34,389 nucleotides of DNA from Pseudomonadota bacterium. Its GTDB lineage: Bacteria; Myxococcota_A; Bradymonadia; Bradymonadales; GCA-2716585. The stretch is taken from positions 1 through 34,389 of the forward strand of contig SYOX01000277.1 in NCBI GenBank assembly GCA_005804885.1, written 5' to 3'. Shown one piece after another: positions 14,739 through 24,000 of the stretch. Position 1 is the stretch's first letter. Every line of letters starts with the position of its first letter. The notes under the pieces were generated by a model. The model saw only the letters and a program-made list of their open reading frames with translations. It searched no databases and was not told the origin of the DNA. The position numbers were made by a program, and so were the translations under genes.

Positions 14739-16211
14739 GTGGTTCAAACTCTGTCGAAGGTCGCTCTGGCCGTCTGCGCCGCGTCGCTCCTGGCGTCGTG
14801 GGCGAGCGCGGCGGGCGCGTCCGAGCCCGTCGAGGCGGCCCCCGCGCCGGCGCGCGAGGGGCTGACGCTCTCGAGCGCGATGCGCGAGGCCGCCGAGCGC
14901 AACTATTCGATATTGCTGGAGGAGTTGGACCGCGACGCCGCCGTCGAGGCCGCCGGACAGGCGCGCGCCCCTTACACCCCCGTGCTCGTGATCGACGCGG
15001 ACGCCTTTGACAGGGCCGCCATCGGCAGCCTCCCGGATCGCGGCGGGCTCGATCTTGAGGCGCAGGTGCGGTGGGGGACGCCGTGGGGGTCGGCGATAAG
15101 CGCGGGGGGGCGGGCCAGCGCGCCGCTGGGAGGCGCGCTGTCGCCGCACGGCGCCTCGCTCTTCGTGACGGCGGCCCAGAGCCTCTTGCGCGGCGGCTGG
15201 CGGGCGGGGGCATGGGCCCCGGCGCTGGAGGCGGACCTCGGGGCCGAGATCCAGCGCCAGCGCTTCCGAGACGGGCTCAACGCGCTGCTCGTCGACGTGG
15301 AGGAGGCCTACTGGGAGCTGGCCTTCGCCCAGGCGGATCTGGAGGGCCGGCGGCGCTCGCTCAAGCGGGCCGAGGCGCAGTTCGACGACACGCGCCAGAA
15401 CATCGCGCGCGGCCTGCTGGCCGAGGCCGACGTCCACATCGTCGAGGAGAACGTCGTCATCTTCCAGGAGCAGGTCGTGCGCTCGACCGAGGCGCTGACC
15501 CTGGCCCGCGCTCGCCTCCTGCGGCTGCTCCAGCGGGAGCCCGGCGAGGCGCTCCTGGCCGTCGACGACCTCGACGGCGCCGCGCTCTCGCTGCCGGGCG
15601 CCGACGAGGCCGCGGCGGCGGCCCTGGCGCAGAACCCCGCCCTGGAGGCCAGCCGCCTGAGCGCCGAGCAGGCCCAGGTGCGGCTCCTCTTCGACGAGAA
15701 CCAGGCCTTGCCGCTGCTGGACCTTGACGCCAGCCTGATCCTCAACGGGGCGGGGGAGGGGCTGGCCGACGCCCTGGCCTCTGCGGCCTCGGCCGAGGGC
15801 CCCGAGGTCCGCGTGGGCCTGCGCTTCGAGGTGCCGCTCCTGGACGGCGCGACGGATGCTGGCCTCGCCCGCTCCAGGATCGAGCGGCGCAGGGCGCTGA
15901 TCGCGCTCAAGGACGACGAGGCCCGGCTGCGCTTCGAGGTCCAGGAGCTGCTGGTGCGCCTTGAGGCGCAGGCCGAGCGCGTCGCGCTGGGTCAGCGGCG
16001 CGTGGAGCTGGCCAGCCTCAAGCTCGAAGCCCAGGTGGATCGCTACAAGAGCGGCATCTCGACGCTGGACGAGGTCGTGCGCTTCCAGCGCGATCTGGAC
16101 GGGGCGCTGATCGCCGCCCGCCGGGTCAGGGTCGAGTGGCTGGTGACCCGCAGCAGGCTGGCGCGCGCGCAGGGCACTCTGCACCGCGACCACGGCGTCG
16201 AGGTGCGCTGA
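14739..16211 (+). CDS. TolC-family outer-membrane efflux protein
   Basis: 490 aa. It starts with GTG at 14739, preceded by GAGGGAG. A signal peptide is visible (KVALAVCAASLLASWASAAG A). The pattern LTLSSAMREAAERNYSILL near residue 48 and the two long helical halves (EEAYWELAFAQADLEGRRRS LKRAEAQF...; RFEVQELLVRLEAQAERVAL) match the OEP/TolC repeat, in which each half supplies helical hairpins to a trimeric periplasmic tunnel. It is the first gene of a five-gene set with overlapping ends, so it should be the outer-membrane exit duct for the ABC system that follows. The stop shares one base with the ATPase start (TGATG at 16209-16213). Confidence 0.88.
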   Translation: MVQTLSKVALAVCAASLLASWASAAGASEPVEAAPAPAREGLTLSSAMREAAERNYSILLEELDRDAAVEAAGQARAPYTPVLVIDADAFDRAAIGSLPDRGGLDLEAQVRWGTPWGSAISAGGRASAPLGGALSPHGASLFVTAAQSLLRGGWRAGAWAPALEADLGAEIQRQRFRDGLNALLVDVEEAYWELAFAQADLEGRRRSLKRAEAQFDDTRQNIARGLLAEADVHIVEENVVIFQEQVVRSTEALTLARARLLRLLQREPGEALLAVDDLDGAALSLPGADEAAAAALAQNPALEASRLSAEQAQVRLLFDENQALPLLDLDASLILNGAGEGLADALASAASAEGPEVRVGLRFEVPLLDGATDAGLARSRIERRRALIALKDDEARLRFEVQELLVRLEAQAERVALGQRRVELASLKLEAQVDRYKSGISTLDEVVRFQRDLDGALIAARRVRVEWLVTRSRLARAQGTLHRDHGVEVR

Positions 16212-16891
16212 TGGAGCCGCTGATCAAGATCGAGGCGCTCACGCGCGCCTACCAGGCCGGCGACGTCGAGGTGCCGGTGCTGCGCGGCATCGACCTGACC
16301 ATCCACCCCAAGGAGTACGTCGCGATCATGGGCCGCAGCGGCGCGGGCAAGTCGACGCTGATGAACATCATCGGCTGCCTGGATCGGCCGACCTCGGGGC
16401 GCTACATTCTGGACGGGTGCGACGTGGCCTCGCTGGACGACGACGCGCTCTCCTCGATCCGAGGCCGCACGATAGGATTCGTGTTTCAGTCCTTCCACCT
16501 GCTGCGCAACCTGAGCGTCGTCGAGAACGTGGAGCTGCCCATGGAGTATCAGGGCGTCTCGCCCGCCGCCCGCCGGGAGCGCGCCGTGGGCCTGCTTGAG
16601 CGCGTCGGCCTGGGTCACAGGCTCGATCACCTGCCCGCCAAGCTCTCCGGCGGCGAGCGGCAGCGGGGGGCCGGGGCGCGCGCGCGGTCCGACCAGCCCC
16701 GGCTGATCCGGGCCGACGAGCCCACGGGCAACCTCGACTCCTCGGCCCGCCGCAAGATCCTCGACCTCTTCGCCGAGCTCCAGGACGAGACGGGCGTGAC
16801 GCTCATCATGGTCACCCACGACGACGCCATCGGCCAGGAAGCCGGGCGCTGCGTCGTCGTCGTCGACGGCCGCGTCGCGGAGGACCGATGA
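16211..16891 (+). CDS. ABC transporter ATPase, MacB/LolD type, with atypical signature-to-Walker B segment
   Basis: 226 aa. Walker A is GRSGAGKST (residues 41-49), Q-loop FVFQSFH (Gln93), signature LSGGE (145-149), Walker B ADEP (Asp169, Glu170), D-loop NLDS and switch VTHD (His203). This layout matches ATPases of the MacB/LolD/FtsE group. The segment after the signature is unusual: QRGAGARARSDQPRLIRADE, where relatives have about QRVAIARALVNQPRLILADE. Gly, Arg, Ser and Asp stand in place of Val, Ile, Leu and Asn, and Arg167 breaks the hydrophobic Walker B strand. The reading frame is intact. The change may be real divergence or sequence error. It starts at the ATG overlapping the TolC stop; a longer start upstream would read back into tolC. 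It powers the permease at 17997. Confidence 0.88.
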   Translation: MEPLIKIEALTRAYQAGDVEVPVLRGIDLTIHPKEYVAIMGRSGAGKSTLMNIIGCLDRPTSGRYILDGCDVASLDDDALSSIRGRTIGFVFQSFHLLRNLSVVENVELPMEYQGVSPAARRERAVGLLERVGLGHRLDHLPAKLSGGERQRGAGARARSDQPRLIRADEPTGNLDSSARRKILDLFAELQDETGVTLIMVTHDDAIGQEAGRCVVVVDGRVAEDR

Positions 16892-17997
16892 TCCTCAGGC
16901 GCTGGCTCGACGGCCGACCCACCCGGCTCCGGCCCCGCTGGCCTGGTCTGCCTGCCCTCGTCGGGCTGCTGGGGCTGCTGGCCTTGCCGGCGCTGTCGGC
17001 CTGCGACGACTCGGCCTCGGCCTCTCAGGCCGACGGCGAGCCGCCCGCTGGCGAGGCGCAGGAGGCCCCCAGGCTCGCGGTGCGCGGCTTCGACGGGCGG
17101 ATCGTGCCGACGAGCGCGACGCCGCTGCGCGCGCCCGAGAACGCCTTCAAGCTGCGCAGCTGGTCCTCGTCGTCGAGCTGGACCAAGCTGTCGGACATCG
17201 GCGCCGAGGGCAAGGCCTTCAAGGCCGGGGAGGTCGTGGCGCGCTTCGAGTTCAACGGCACCCGCGCGCGCCCGGGCGTCCAGGACGAGATCGACAAGGC
17301 CAGGGCCGAGCAGGCCGAGGGCGCCCTGAAGATGCGCCAGGAGATCGAGCAGCTGCGCACCGACCTCGGGCGCCTTGAGCTGGACGCCGAGCAGGCCGAG
17401 CTCGACACCCTCAAGGAGGGCGCCGTCTCCGAGCGCGCCGCGTCGCTGGCCCGGATCACCCACCGCCAGGCGGACTTCGAGGTCGACGCGACCCGGCGGC
17501 TGATCGCCGTCCAGGCCCAGCGCGGCGGCGCCGAGGCGCGCTTCATGGACATCTCGGTCGTGCGGGCCGAGGCCGAGATGGAGCGCTTCGCCAACATCGA
17601 GCAGCGCTTCAAGGTCGTCGCGCCCCACGACGGGGTGCTGCGCTACGGCTTCATGAGCCGACAGCGCCGCAAGGTGGAGAAGGGCGACGGGATGCCCTCG
17701 GGCTACGAGTTCGCCTCGCTGGCCCGGGACGCGAGCGTCTCGGTGGAGTTCTTCGTGCCCGAGCGCCGCCGCGTCGAGATCAAGGTCGGCGGCCGGGTCA
17801 AGGTCCTCTCGCCGGTCTCCGGCGCCGAGGTCGAGGCCGTCGTCGAGCGGGTCGACGACTTCCCCCAGGAGATCGGCTTCTTGAGGGACAACGAGGAGCT
17901 GCCGGCGGCTCGCGAGAAGGCCTTCGTCGTCCGGGCGCGCTTCGAGGGCGACGCGACGGACATGAAGGCGGGGCTCGAAGTCAAGGTGTTGCCCTGA
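16888..17997 (+). CDS. Periplasmic adaptor (membrane fusion protein), lipoprotein, first of two
   Basis: 369 aa, start ATG overlapping the ATPase stop (ATGA). After a long basic N-terminus comes LVGLLGLLALPALSAC with the lipid-anchored Cys at residue 39. Sequence then follows the HlyD/MacA order: a beta strand region (IGAEGKAFKAGEVVARFEFN, biotinyl-lipoyl type half), a long helical hairpin (~125-235, rich in Glu/Ala/Arg: EIDKARAEQAEGALKMRQEI), the second lipoyl half (FKVVAPHDGVLRYGFMSRQR), and beta-barrel domain (ASVSVEFFVPERRRVEIKVG GRVKVLSP). It would link the inner-membrane ABC complex with the TolC protein. The stop shares one base with the permease start (TGATG). Confidence 0.83.
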   Translation: MILRRWLDGRPTRLRPRWPGLPALVGLLGLLALPALSACDDSASASQADGEPPAGEAQEAPRLAVRGFDGRIVPTSATPLRAPENAFKLRSWSSSSSWTKLSDIGAEGKAFKAGEVVARFEFNGTRARPGVQDEIDKARAEQAEGALKMRQEIEQLRTDLGRLELDAEQAELDTLKEGAVSERAASLARITHRQADFEVDATRRLIAVQAQRGGAEARFMDISVVRAEAEMERFANIEQRFKVVAPHDGVLRYGFMSRQRRKVEKGDGMPSGYEFASLARDASVSVEFFVPERRRVEIKVGGRVKVLSPVSGAEVEAVVERVDDFPQEIGFLRDNEELPAAREKAFVVRARFEGDATDMKAGLEVKVLP

Positions 17998-19229
17998 TGC
18001 TGGCGATCCTCACGTCCATACGCCGCAGCCTGTCCCAGTTCCGGACCAACCCGCTGCGCACCATGCTGACGCTGCTCGGGATCGTCTTCGGCGTCGGCTC
18101 CGTGGTGGCCATGGTCTCGGTCGGCGAGGGCGCCCAACGCGAGATCCTCCAGGCCATCGAGGCGATGGGGGCCACGACCACCCACGTCAAGGCCCGGCCG
18201 GTGGAGAAGGGCAACCTGGCCGACGTCATCACCGACAGCGTCGGCCTCAACCGCGCCGACGTGGCCGCCATCCGAGAGGCCCTGCCCGAGGTCAGCGCGG
18301 CGGCGTGGAGAGCCCGCCACCCGCTCAAGGTCACCGATCTGCCCGTCGCGCCTCACGATCTCCACGTCATGGCCGTCAGCCCGGGGCTCTTCGAGGTCCA
18401 CAACCTGCGCGTGGACCAGGGCCGCCCGCTCAGAGCCGAGGACCACCGCCAGAACATGCGCTCGGCGGTCCTCGGCGCCGAGCTGGCCCGGGAGGTCTTC
18501 CCCGACGGCGCCCTCGGCCAGCGCTTCCGGCTCGATTACGCCTTCTTCGAGGTCGTCGGCGTCCTGTCGGGCCAGCGCGCGGTCGGCGACGAGCTGCCCT
18601 TTGACCCCCAGGTCTACAACCGCGCCGTCCTGATCCCCCACGAGACCGCCCTTCAGGAGCTGGCCCCGGCGCCGGCCTACGGCGAGCTGGACCTGATCTC
18701 GCTCAAGGTCGGCTCCACCGAGCAGACCCTGGCCCTCAAGCGCACCCTGGAGCCCATCCTGACACAGCTCCACGGCGGCGTGACCGACTTCGAGGTCGTC
18801 TCCCCCGAGGAGGTCCTCCAGCAGCGCAAGGCCGCCCAGACGGTCCTGAACCTCGTGCTGATCTCCATCGCGGCCATCTCGCTCATCGTCGGCGGCATCG
18901 GGATCATGAACATCATGCTGGCCAACATCATGGAGCGCATCGGCGAGATCGGCCTTCGGAGGGCCATCGGCGCCCGCAAGCGCGACATCCGCAACCAGTT
19001 CCTGCTCGAAGCCGTCCTGATCTGCGTCGTCGGCGGCCTGCTCGGCCTGCTGATGGGCCTGCTCGTCGGCGCCCTCGTGGCCTGGGCCGTCGACATCCCC
19101 TTCGCCTTCGCCTGGGAGTCCATGCTGCTCTCCTTCGGGATCTCGCTGCTGACCGGCGCGGTCTTCGGCCTCGTGCCCGCGATGCGCGCCGCCAACGTCG
19201 ACCCCATCGAGGCCCTTCGTGGCGAATAA
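17997..19229 (+). CDS. MacB-like ABC transporter permease (FtsX family)
   Basis: 410 aa. The N-terminus has one TM helix (NPLRTMLTLLGIVFGVGSVV) followed by VSVGEGAQREI, the typical MacB periplasmic-core opening. A ~230-residue periplasmic domain follows. Three more TM helices lie in the C-terminal FtsX domain (ISIAAISLIVGGIGIMNIML, LICVVGGLLGLLMGLLVGAL, LLSFGISLLTGAVFGLVPAM), with the intracellular coupling text ERIGEIGLRRAIGARKRDI and the closing AANVDPIEALRGE. Unlike E. coli MacB the ATPase is a separate gene (16211). Such transporters act as mechanotransmitters, moving substrates already in the periplasm (peptides, lipoproteins, siderophores, macrolides) through TolC. Confidence 0.92.
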   Translation: MLAILTSIRRSLSQFRTNPLRTMLTLLGIVFGVGSVVAMVSVGEGAQREILQAIEAMGATTTHVKARPVEKGNLADVITDSVGLNRADVAAIREALPEVSAAAWRARHPLKVTDLPVAPHDLHVMAVSPGLFEVHNLRVDQGRPLRAEDHRQNMRSAVLGAELAREVFPDGALGQRFRLDYAFFEVVGVLSGQRAVGDELPFDPQVYNRAVLIPHETALQELAPAPAYGELDLISLKVGSTEQTLALKRTLEPILTQLHGGVTDFEVVSPEEVLQQRKAAQTVLNLVLISIAAISLIVGGIGIMNIMLANIMERIGEIGLRRAIGARKRDIRNQFLLEAVLICVVGGLLGLLMGLLVGALVAWAVDIPFAFAWESMLLSFGISLLTGAVFGLVPAMRAANVDPIEALRGE

Positions 19230-20502
19230 CTCCATGATAATACTCATGAAATCAACAATAAGCGCCCTCGCCGTGCTCGCCGCGCTCCTCGGCGCGTGCT
19301 CGCCGCAGGAGGACGCCGCCGAGATCCCTCGGCCCGCCGTGGCGGTCGCCCGCGGCCCCCTGGTCTACGCCAGCAGCTTCTTCGGCGAGCTCAAGGCGGC
19401 CAGCAGCCAGGCCATCCACGCCCCCGAGCTCAGCGGCGTCGAGTACCTCACCGTCGAGACGGTCCTGCCCGACGGCACCCGGGTCAAGAAGGACGACGTC
19501 GTGCTGACCTTCGCCAAGGGGCCGCTCGAAGACAACCTCAGGAGCGATCAGACCGAGCTGGACGTCACCGAGGCCGAACTCCAGAAGACCACCTACGATC
19601 TGGAGCAGGAGCGCGTCCGCCTTGAGCTGGACGTCAAGCGCAAGCAGATGGCCGTCGAGCGCGCGGAGCTCTTCGTCGTCGAGGGCGTCAACCTCATCTC
19701 GCGCCTGGATCTGGACAAGTATCGCCTGGACGTCTCCAAGGCGAAGATCGAGCTGGACCTGGCCTCAAGGGCGCTCCGGGCCTTCACCCAGAAGCGGACC
19801 ACGGCGCTGGAGATCAAGCGCCTGCGCGTGGACGCGGCCCGCCGCAAGGTCGAGGAGAAGCGGGCCCACCTGACCAACATGGAGGTCAAGGCCCCGGCCG
19901 AGGGCATGCTCTATGGCCCCTACACGCGCCTGAACTGGGTCCGGGGCAAGGTCGCCGTCGGCTCGGTCTGCCGCCCCGGCGACAAGCTCCTGGAGATCCC
20001 CGACCTGAGCGCCTACGAGGCCGAGATCTTCGTCCGCCAGCGCGACGCCTCGCTGCTGGAGATCGGCGCCCAGGCCACCTTGACCCCCTCGGCCTCCCCG
20101 GACATGCGCCTGAAGGCCACCGTCTCGGCCAGGGACGACTTCGCCACCACCCGCAACGAGCGCCTCGGCACCGAGCTGCCCGAGAACAACCTCAAGGAGA
20201 TCCGGGTCGTCCTCAAGCTCGAAGAGGCCCCCGAGGTGCTGCGGCCCGGCGGCACCGCGCGCGTCGACGTCGAGATCGTCCTGTCCGAGGCGGCGCTGCT
20301 CGTCCCCCTGGCCGCCGTCACCGACGAGGCCGGCCAGTCCTTCGTCACGCTGGAGTCCGGCCAGCGCAAGCCCGTCAAGCTCGGCCGCAGCTCCACCGTC
20401 ATGGCCGAGGTCCTCGAAGGCCTCTCCGAAGGCGACCGCGTCCTGCTCGGCGCCGCCTCCCCGGCCTCCCCCGCAGCCCTCGCCCCCGACACCCCGCGCT
20501 GA
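19219..20502 (+). CDS. Second periplasmic adaptor (membrane fusion protein), lipoprotein
   Basis: Begins with GTG at 19219 (GAGG six bases upstream), overlapping the permease by 11 bases; ATG codons at 19234 and 19246 are alternatives, and the latter gives the cleaner signal MKSTISALAVLAALLGAC, but neither has a visible ribosome-binding site. The start region is AT-rich (about 19228-19262), unlike its surroundings. 427 aa from the GTG. The layout is that of HlyD/MacA adaptors: lipoyl half (LTVETVLPDGTRVKKDDVVL), long coiled-coil hairpin (~105-225), second half with VKAPAEGMLYG, beta barrel (LEIPDLSAYEAEIFVRQRDA) and membrane-proximal domain with GLSEGDRVLLG. It is clearly different in sequence from the adaptor at 16888, so the pump may use two adaptors together or alternately. 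Confidence 0.83.
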   Translation: MANNSMIILMKSTISALAVLAALLGACSPQEDAAEIPRPAVAVARGPLVYASSFFGELKAASSQAIHAPELSGVEYLTVETVLPDGTRVKKDDVVLTFAKGPLEDNLRSDQTELDVTEAELQKTTYDLEQERVRLELDVKRKQMAVERAELFVVEGVNLISRLDLDKYRLDVSKAKIELDLASRALRAFTQKRTTALEIKRLRVDAARRKVEEKRAHLTNMEVKAPAEGMLYGPYTRLNWVRGKVAVGSVCRPGDKLLEIPDLSAYEAEIFVRQRDASLLEIGAQATLTPSASPDMRLKATVSARDDFATTRNERLGTELPENNLKEIRVVLKLEEAPEVLRPGGTARVDVEIVLSEAALLVPLAAVTDEAGQSFVTLESGQRKPVKLGRSSTVMAEVLEGLSEGDRVLLGAASPASPAALAPDTPR

Positions 20503-21085
20503 TCGCGAGCCGGGCACAGAGGGCGCGCCCGATCTGGGCGATTTCATCGCAAGCCATCGTATTTATTGGTTTTTAATGGTCGACGAGGTCGTCGGGCTCG
20601 ACGTGCGCTCCCTCCGAGCCCCTTCACATGGATGACCGAAGGTGTGGATCTCGCCGCCGACGCCGTCTGGCCTCTTGATCCGGTCGGATCTGGGCGCCGT
20701 GGGCGCGGGCGCGGGCGTAGCCATTCACCCCCTGCTCGATCTCGATGACAAGGGGCTCAATGATGGATCTCAGCGGTCAGGCTCAACTGGGACCGAAATC
20801 GTCTGCGCCTCGTGTTCATCGGGATCGACCAGATCAGTGCTTCGGAGAGCTTGGGTGTCGATGACGTCGAGGCCGACCACGACGAGCAAGGGGGGGGGAA
20901 TGGTTGCGCGTGGGAGAGCTGGGGGTGCGGAGGGCGTCGCCCAGAGCGACGGCTGGGCATCACGGGCGAGCTGACGCTCGGGTGGCCGCTCCGCGCTCCA
21001 AGGCGCCGTCTGGCACCCCAGAGCGCGGCGACGATCAGGCGCGGCGCTCCGAGGCGCCGTCAGGCACCTCGAAGCGCGGGGGCGA
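20503..21085. other. Gene-poor intergenic stretch
   Basis: Contains GGGCGCGCCC (20521-20530), which may form a weak 3' hairpin of the efflux operon, then an AT-rich patch (about 20555-20577). No credible gene with a start signal is seen. On the minus strand about 20770-20890 there is text such as VVGLDVIDTQALRSTDLVDP DEHEAQ, which looks protein-like but has no start, domain or intact continuation; it could be a decayed gene remnant. The last part holds the first copy of the 51-bp duplication described separately. Confidence 0.4.
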
Positions 21086-21094
21086 TCAGGCGCG
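20993..21094. repeat. 51-bp tandem duplication spanning the stop of the TSP3 gene
   Basis: Copies at 20993-21043 and 21044-21094 align with few differences; both hold AGGCGCCGT and GATCAGGCGCG. The second copy includes the stop codon (21086-21088) and last residues of the TSP3 gene, so the first copy is a duplicated 3' end lying in the untranslated region. Confidence 0.8.
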
Positions 21095-24000
21095 GCGTCG
21101 GCGGATGAAGAGGGCGCCGAGCAGCAGGGCGAGCAGGGCCGGGCCGGTCGGCAGGCCGCGCTCGGGGGTGGCGGGGGTGGCGCAAGCGCAGGAGCTGCCG
21201 GCGACGATGCCGTCGATCTCGGCCAGCGGCGTGTCGTCGCAGACGTCGCCCTGGCCGTCCTCGTCGTCGTCCACCTGATCGGCGTTGGCGTCCTCGGGGC
21301 AGTTGTCCTCCTCGTCGCGGACGCCGTCGTCGTCGCCGTCAAGGACGGTGTCGTCGTCGCAGACGTCGCCGAGGCCGTCCTCGTCCGCGTCGGCCTGGTC
21401 GGTGTTGGCGTCCACGGGGCAGTTGTCCTCGGTGTCCTCGATGTCGTCGCCGTCGGCGTCGCTGTCACAGGCGTCGCCGAGGCCGTCCTCGTCGCTGTCG
21501 GTCTGATCCAGGTTCGGGATCGCGGGGCAGTTGTCCTCCTCGTCGGAGACGGAGTCGCCGTCGTCGTCGTCGTCGCAGACGTCCCCGGCGCCGTCGCCGT
21601 CCAGGTCGGCCTGATCGGCGTTGGCGTCGCTCGGGCAGTTGTCGGCCTCATCGAGGATCTCGTCGCCGTCGTCGTCCTCGTCGCAGACGTCGCCGAGGCC
21701 GTCCTCGTCGAGGTCGAGCTGGTCCATGTTGGCGTCCAGCGGGCAGTTGTCCTCGTCGTTCGCGATGGTGTCGTTGTCGTTGTCGTCGTCGCAGGCGTCG
21801 CCGGCCCCGTCCTCGTCGGTGTCGGTCTGCAGCAGGTTGGGCGTCAGGACGCAGTTGTCGGACTCGTCGACGACGCCGTCGTTGTCGTCGTCGATGTCGC
21901 ACACGTCGCCCTCGCCGTCCTCGTCGTTGTCGGCCTGATCGCCGTTGGGGCTCTCGGGGCAGTTGTCGTCGCCGTCGAGGATCCCGTCGCCGTCCAGATC
22001 GTCCTCGCAGATGTCGCCGATGCCGTCCTCGTCAACGTCGAGCTGGTCGGCGTTGGCGACGAACTGGCAGTTGTCGGAGGCGTCGTCGACGCTGTCGTTG
22101 TCGTCGTCGTCGTCGCAGGCGTCCCCGAGCCGATCCTGATCGTTGTTGGCCTGATCAAAGTTGGGGATCAGGGCGCAGTTGTCGGCCTCGTCCTCTACGC
22201 CGTCGTCGTCGTCGTCGTCGTCGCAGGCGTCCCCGATGTCGTCGAGATCCGTGTCGAGCTGGTCCTCGTTGGCGTCAAGCGGGCAGTTGTCGGCCTCGTC
22301 CTCGACGTTGTCGCCGTCGTCGTCCTCGTCGCAGGCATTGCCGAGGTCGTCCTCGTCCACGTCGAGCTGATCGCGGTTGGCGATCTGGGGGCAGTTGTCG
22401 GCGATGTCCACGACGCCGTCGTTGTCGTCGTCCGGGTCGCACACGTCGCCGAGGTTGTCGCCGTCCAGATCGGCCTGGTCCTCGTTGGCGTCAAGCGGGC
22501 AGTTGTCCAGCAGATCCGCGACGCCGTCGCCGTCGGTGTCGTCCTCACAGGCGTCGCCGATGTTGTCGCCGTCGGTGTCGTCCTGATCCGCGTTGGGGGT
22601 CAGCTGGCAGTTGTCCTCGTCGTCGTCGACGCCGTCGCCGTCGTCGTCGTCGTCGCAGGCATTGCCGAGGCCGTCGTCGTCATTGTCGGCCTGGTTGGCG
22701 TTGGCGAGCCGGGGGCAGTTGTCGGCGACGTCCGTCACCCCGTCGTTGTCGTCGTCGTCGTCGCAGACGTCGCCCTCGCCGTCGACGTCCAGATCGGCCT
22801 GGTCGTCGTTGACGTCGAGCGGGCAGTTGTCGTCGACGTCGAGGTGGTCGTCGTTGTCGTCGTTGTCGTCGCAGACGTCGCCCAGCTCGTCGCTGTCGTT
22901 GTTGGTCTGGAGCAGGTTGGAGACGAACTGGCAGTTGTCGGCGACGTCCAGGACGCCGTCGTCGTCGTCGTCGATGTCGCAGGCGTCCCCGAGGCCGTCG
23001 CGCTCGTTGTCGAGCTGATCGAGGTTGGCGACCAGGCGGCAGTTGTCGGCACCGTCAAGGATGCCGTCGTTGTCGTCATCCGGGTCACAGACGTCGCCGA
23101 GGTTGTCGCGGTCGTTGTTGGCCTGATCGGTGTTGCGGTCCAGCGGGCAGTTGTCGACGTCGTTGGGGATGAAGTCGCCGTCGAGGTCGCCGTCGCAGAG
23201 GTCCCCGAGGCCGTCCCGGTCCAGATCGGCCTGATCGAGGTTGGCCACCACGCGGCAGTTGTCGTTGACGTCAAGGATCGTGTCGTTGTCGTCGTCCGGG
23301 TCGCACGCGTCCCCGAGGTTGTCGCGGTCGTTGTTGGCCTGATCGGTGTTGGGGATCACGCGGCAGTTGTCCTGCCCGTCCAGCACGCCGTCGTTGTCGT
23401 CGTCCGGGTCGCACACGTCGCCGGCGCGGTCGCGGTCGGTGTCGAGCTGGTCGCGGTTGACATTGCGCGGGCAGTTGTCGTTGACGTCGAGGATGGTGTC
23501 GTTGTCGTCGTCCGGGTCGCACGCGTCGCCGAGGGCGTCGCGATCCAGATCCTCCTGGCCGGGGTTGACGTTGATCGGGCAGTTGTCGCTCCCGTCGGGG
23601 AGCGAGTCGTTGTCGTCGTCCGGGTCACACACGTTGCCGAGCAGGTCGCCGTCGGAGTTGAGCTGGTCGGCGTTGGCGTCGTTGGGGCAGTTGTCCTCGA
23701 TGTCGCCGACGCCGTCGCCGTCCCGGTCGTTGTCGCACACGTCGCCGAGGCCGTCCCGATCAGCGTCGAGCTGGTCGCGGTTGGGGGTCAGGCGGCAGTT
23801 GTCGTTGCTGTCCGGGATGCCGTCGTCGTCGTCGTCGTCATCGCACACGTCGCCGTCGCCGTCGCCGTCGGTGTCGATCTGATCGGTGTTGGCGTCCACG
23901 GGGCAGTTGTCCTCCCCGTTGGCGATCTCGTCGCCGTCGACGTCGCCGTCGCAAGCGTCGCCGAGGCCGTCGCGGTCGAGGTCTGCCTGGTTGGCGTTGA

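Noticed and set aside
20770..21651. Minus-strand Thr-rich frame overlapping the TSP3 gene end
   Set aside because: Most of it is the TSP3 repeat read in another frame; only the last part (20770-20890) looks coding-like and it has no start of its own.
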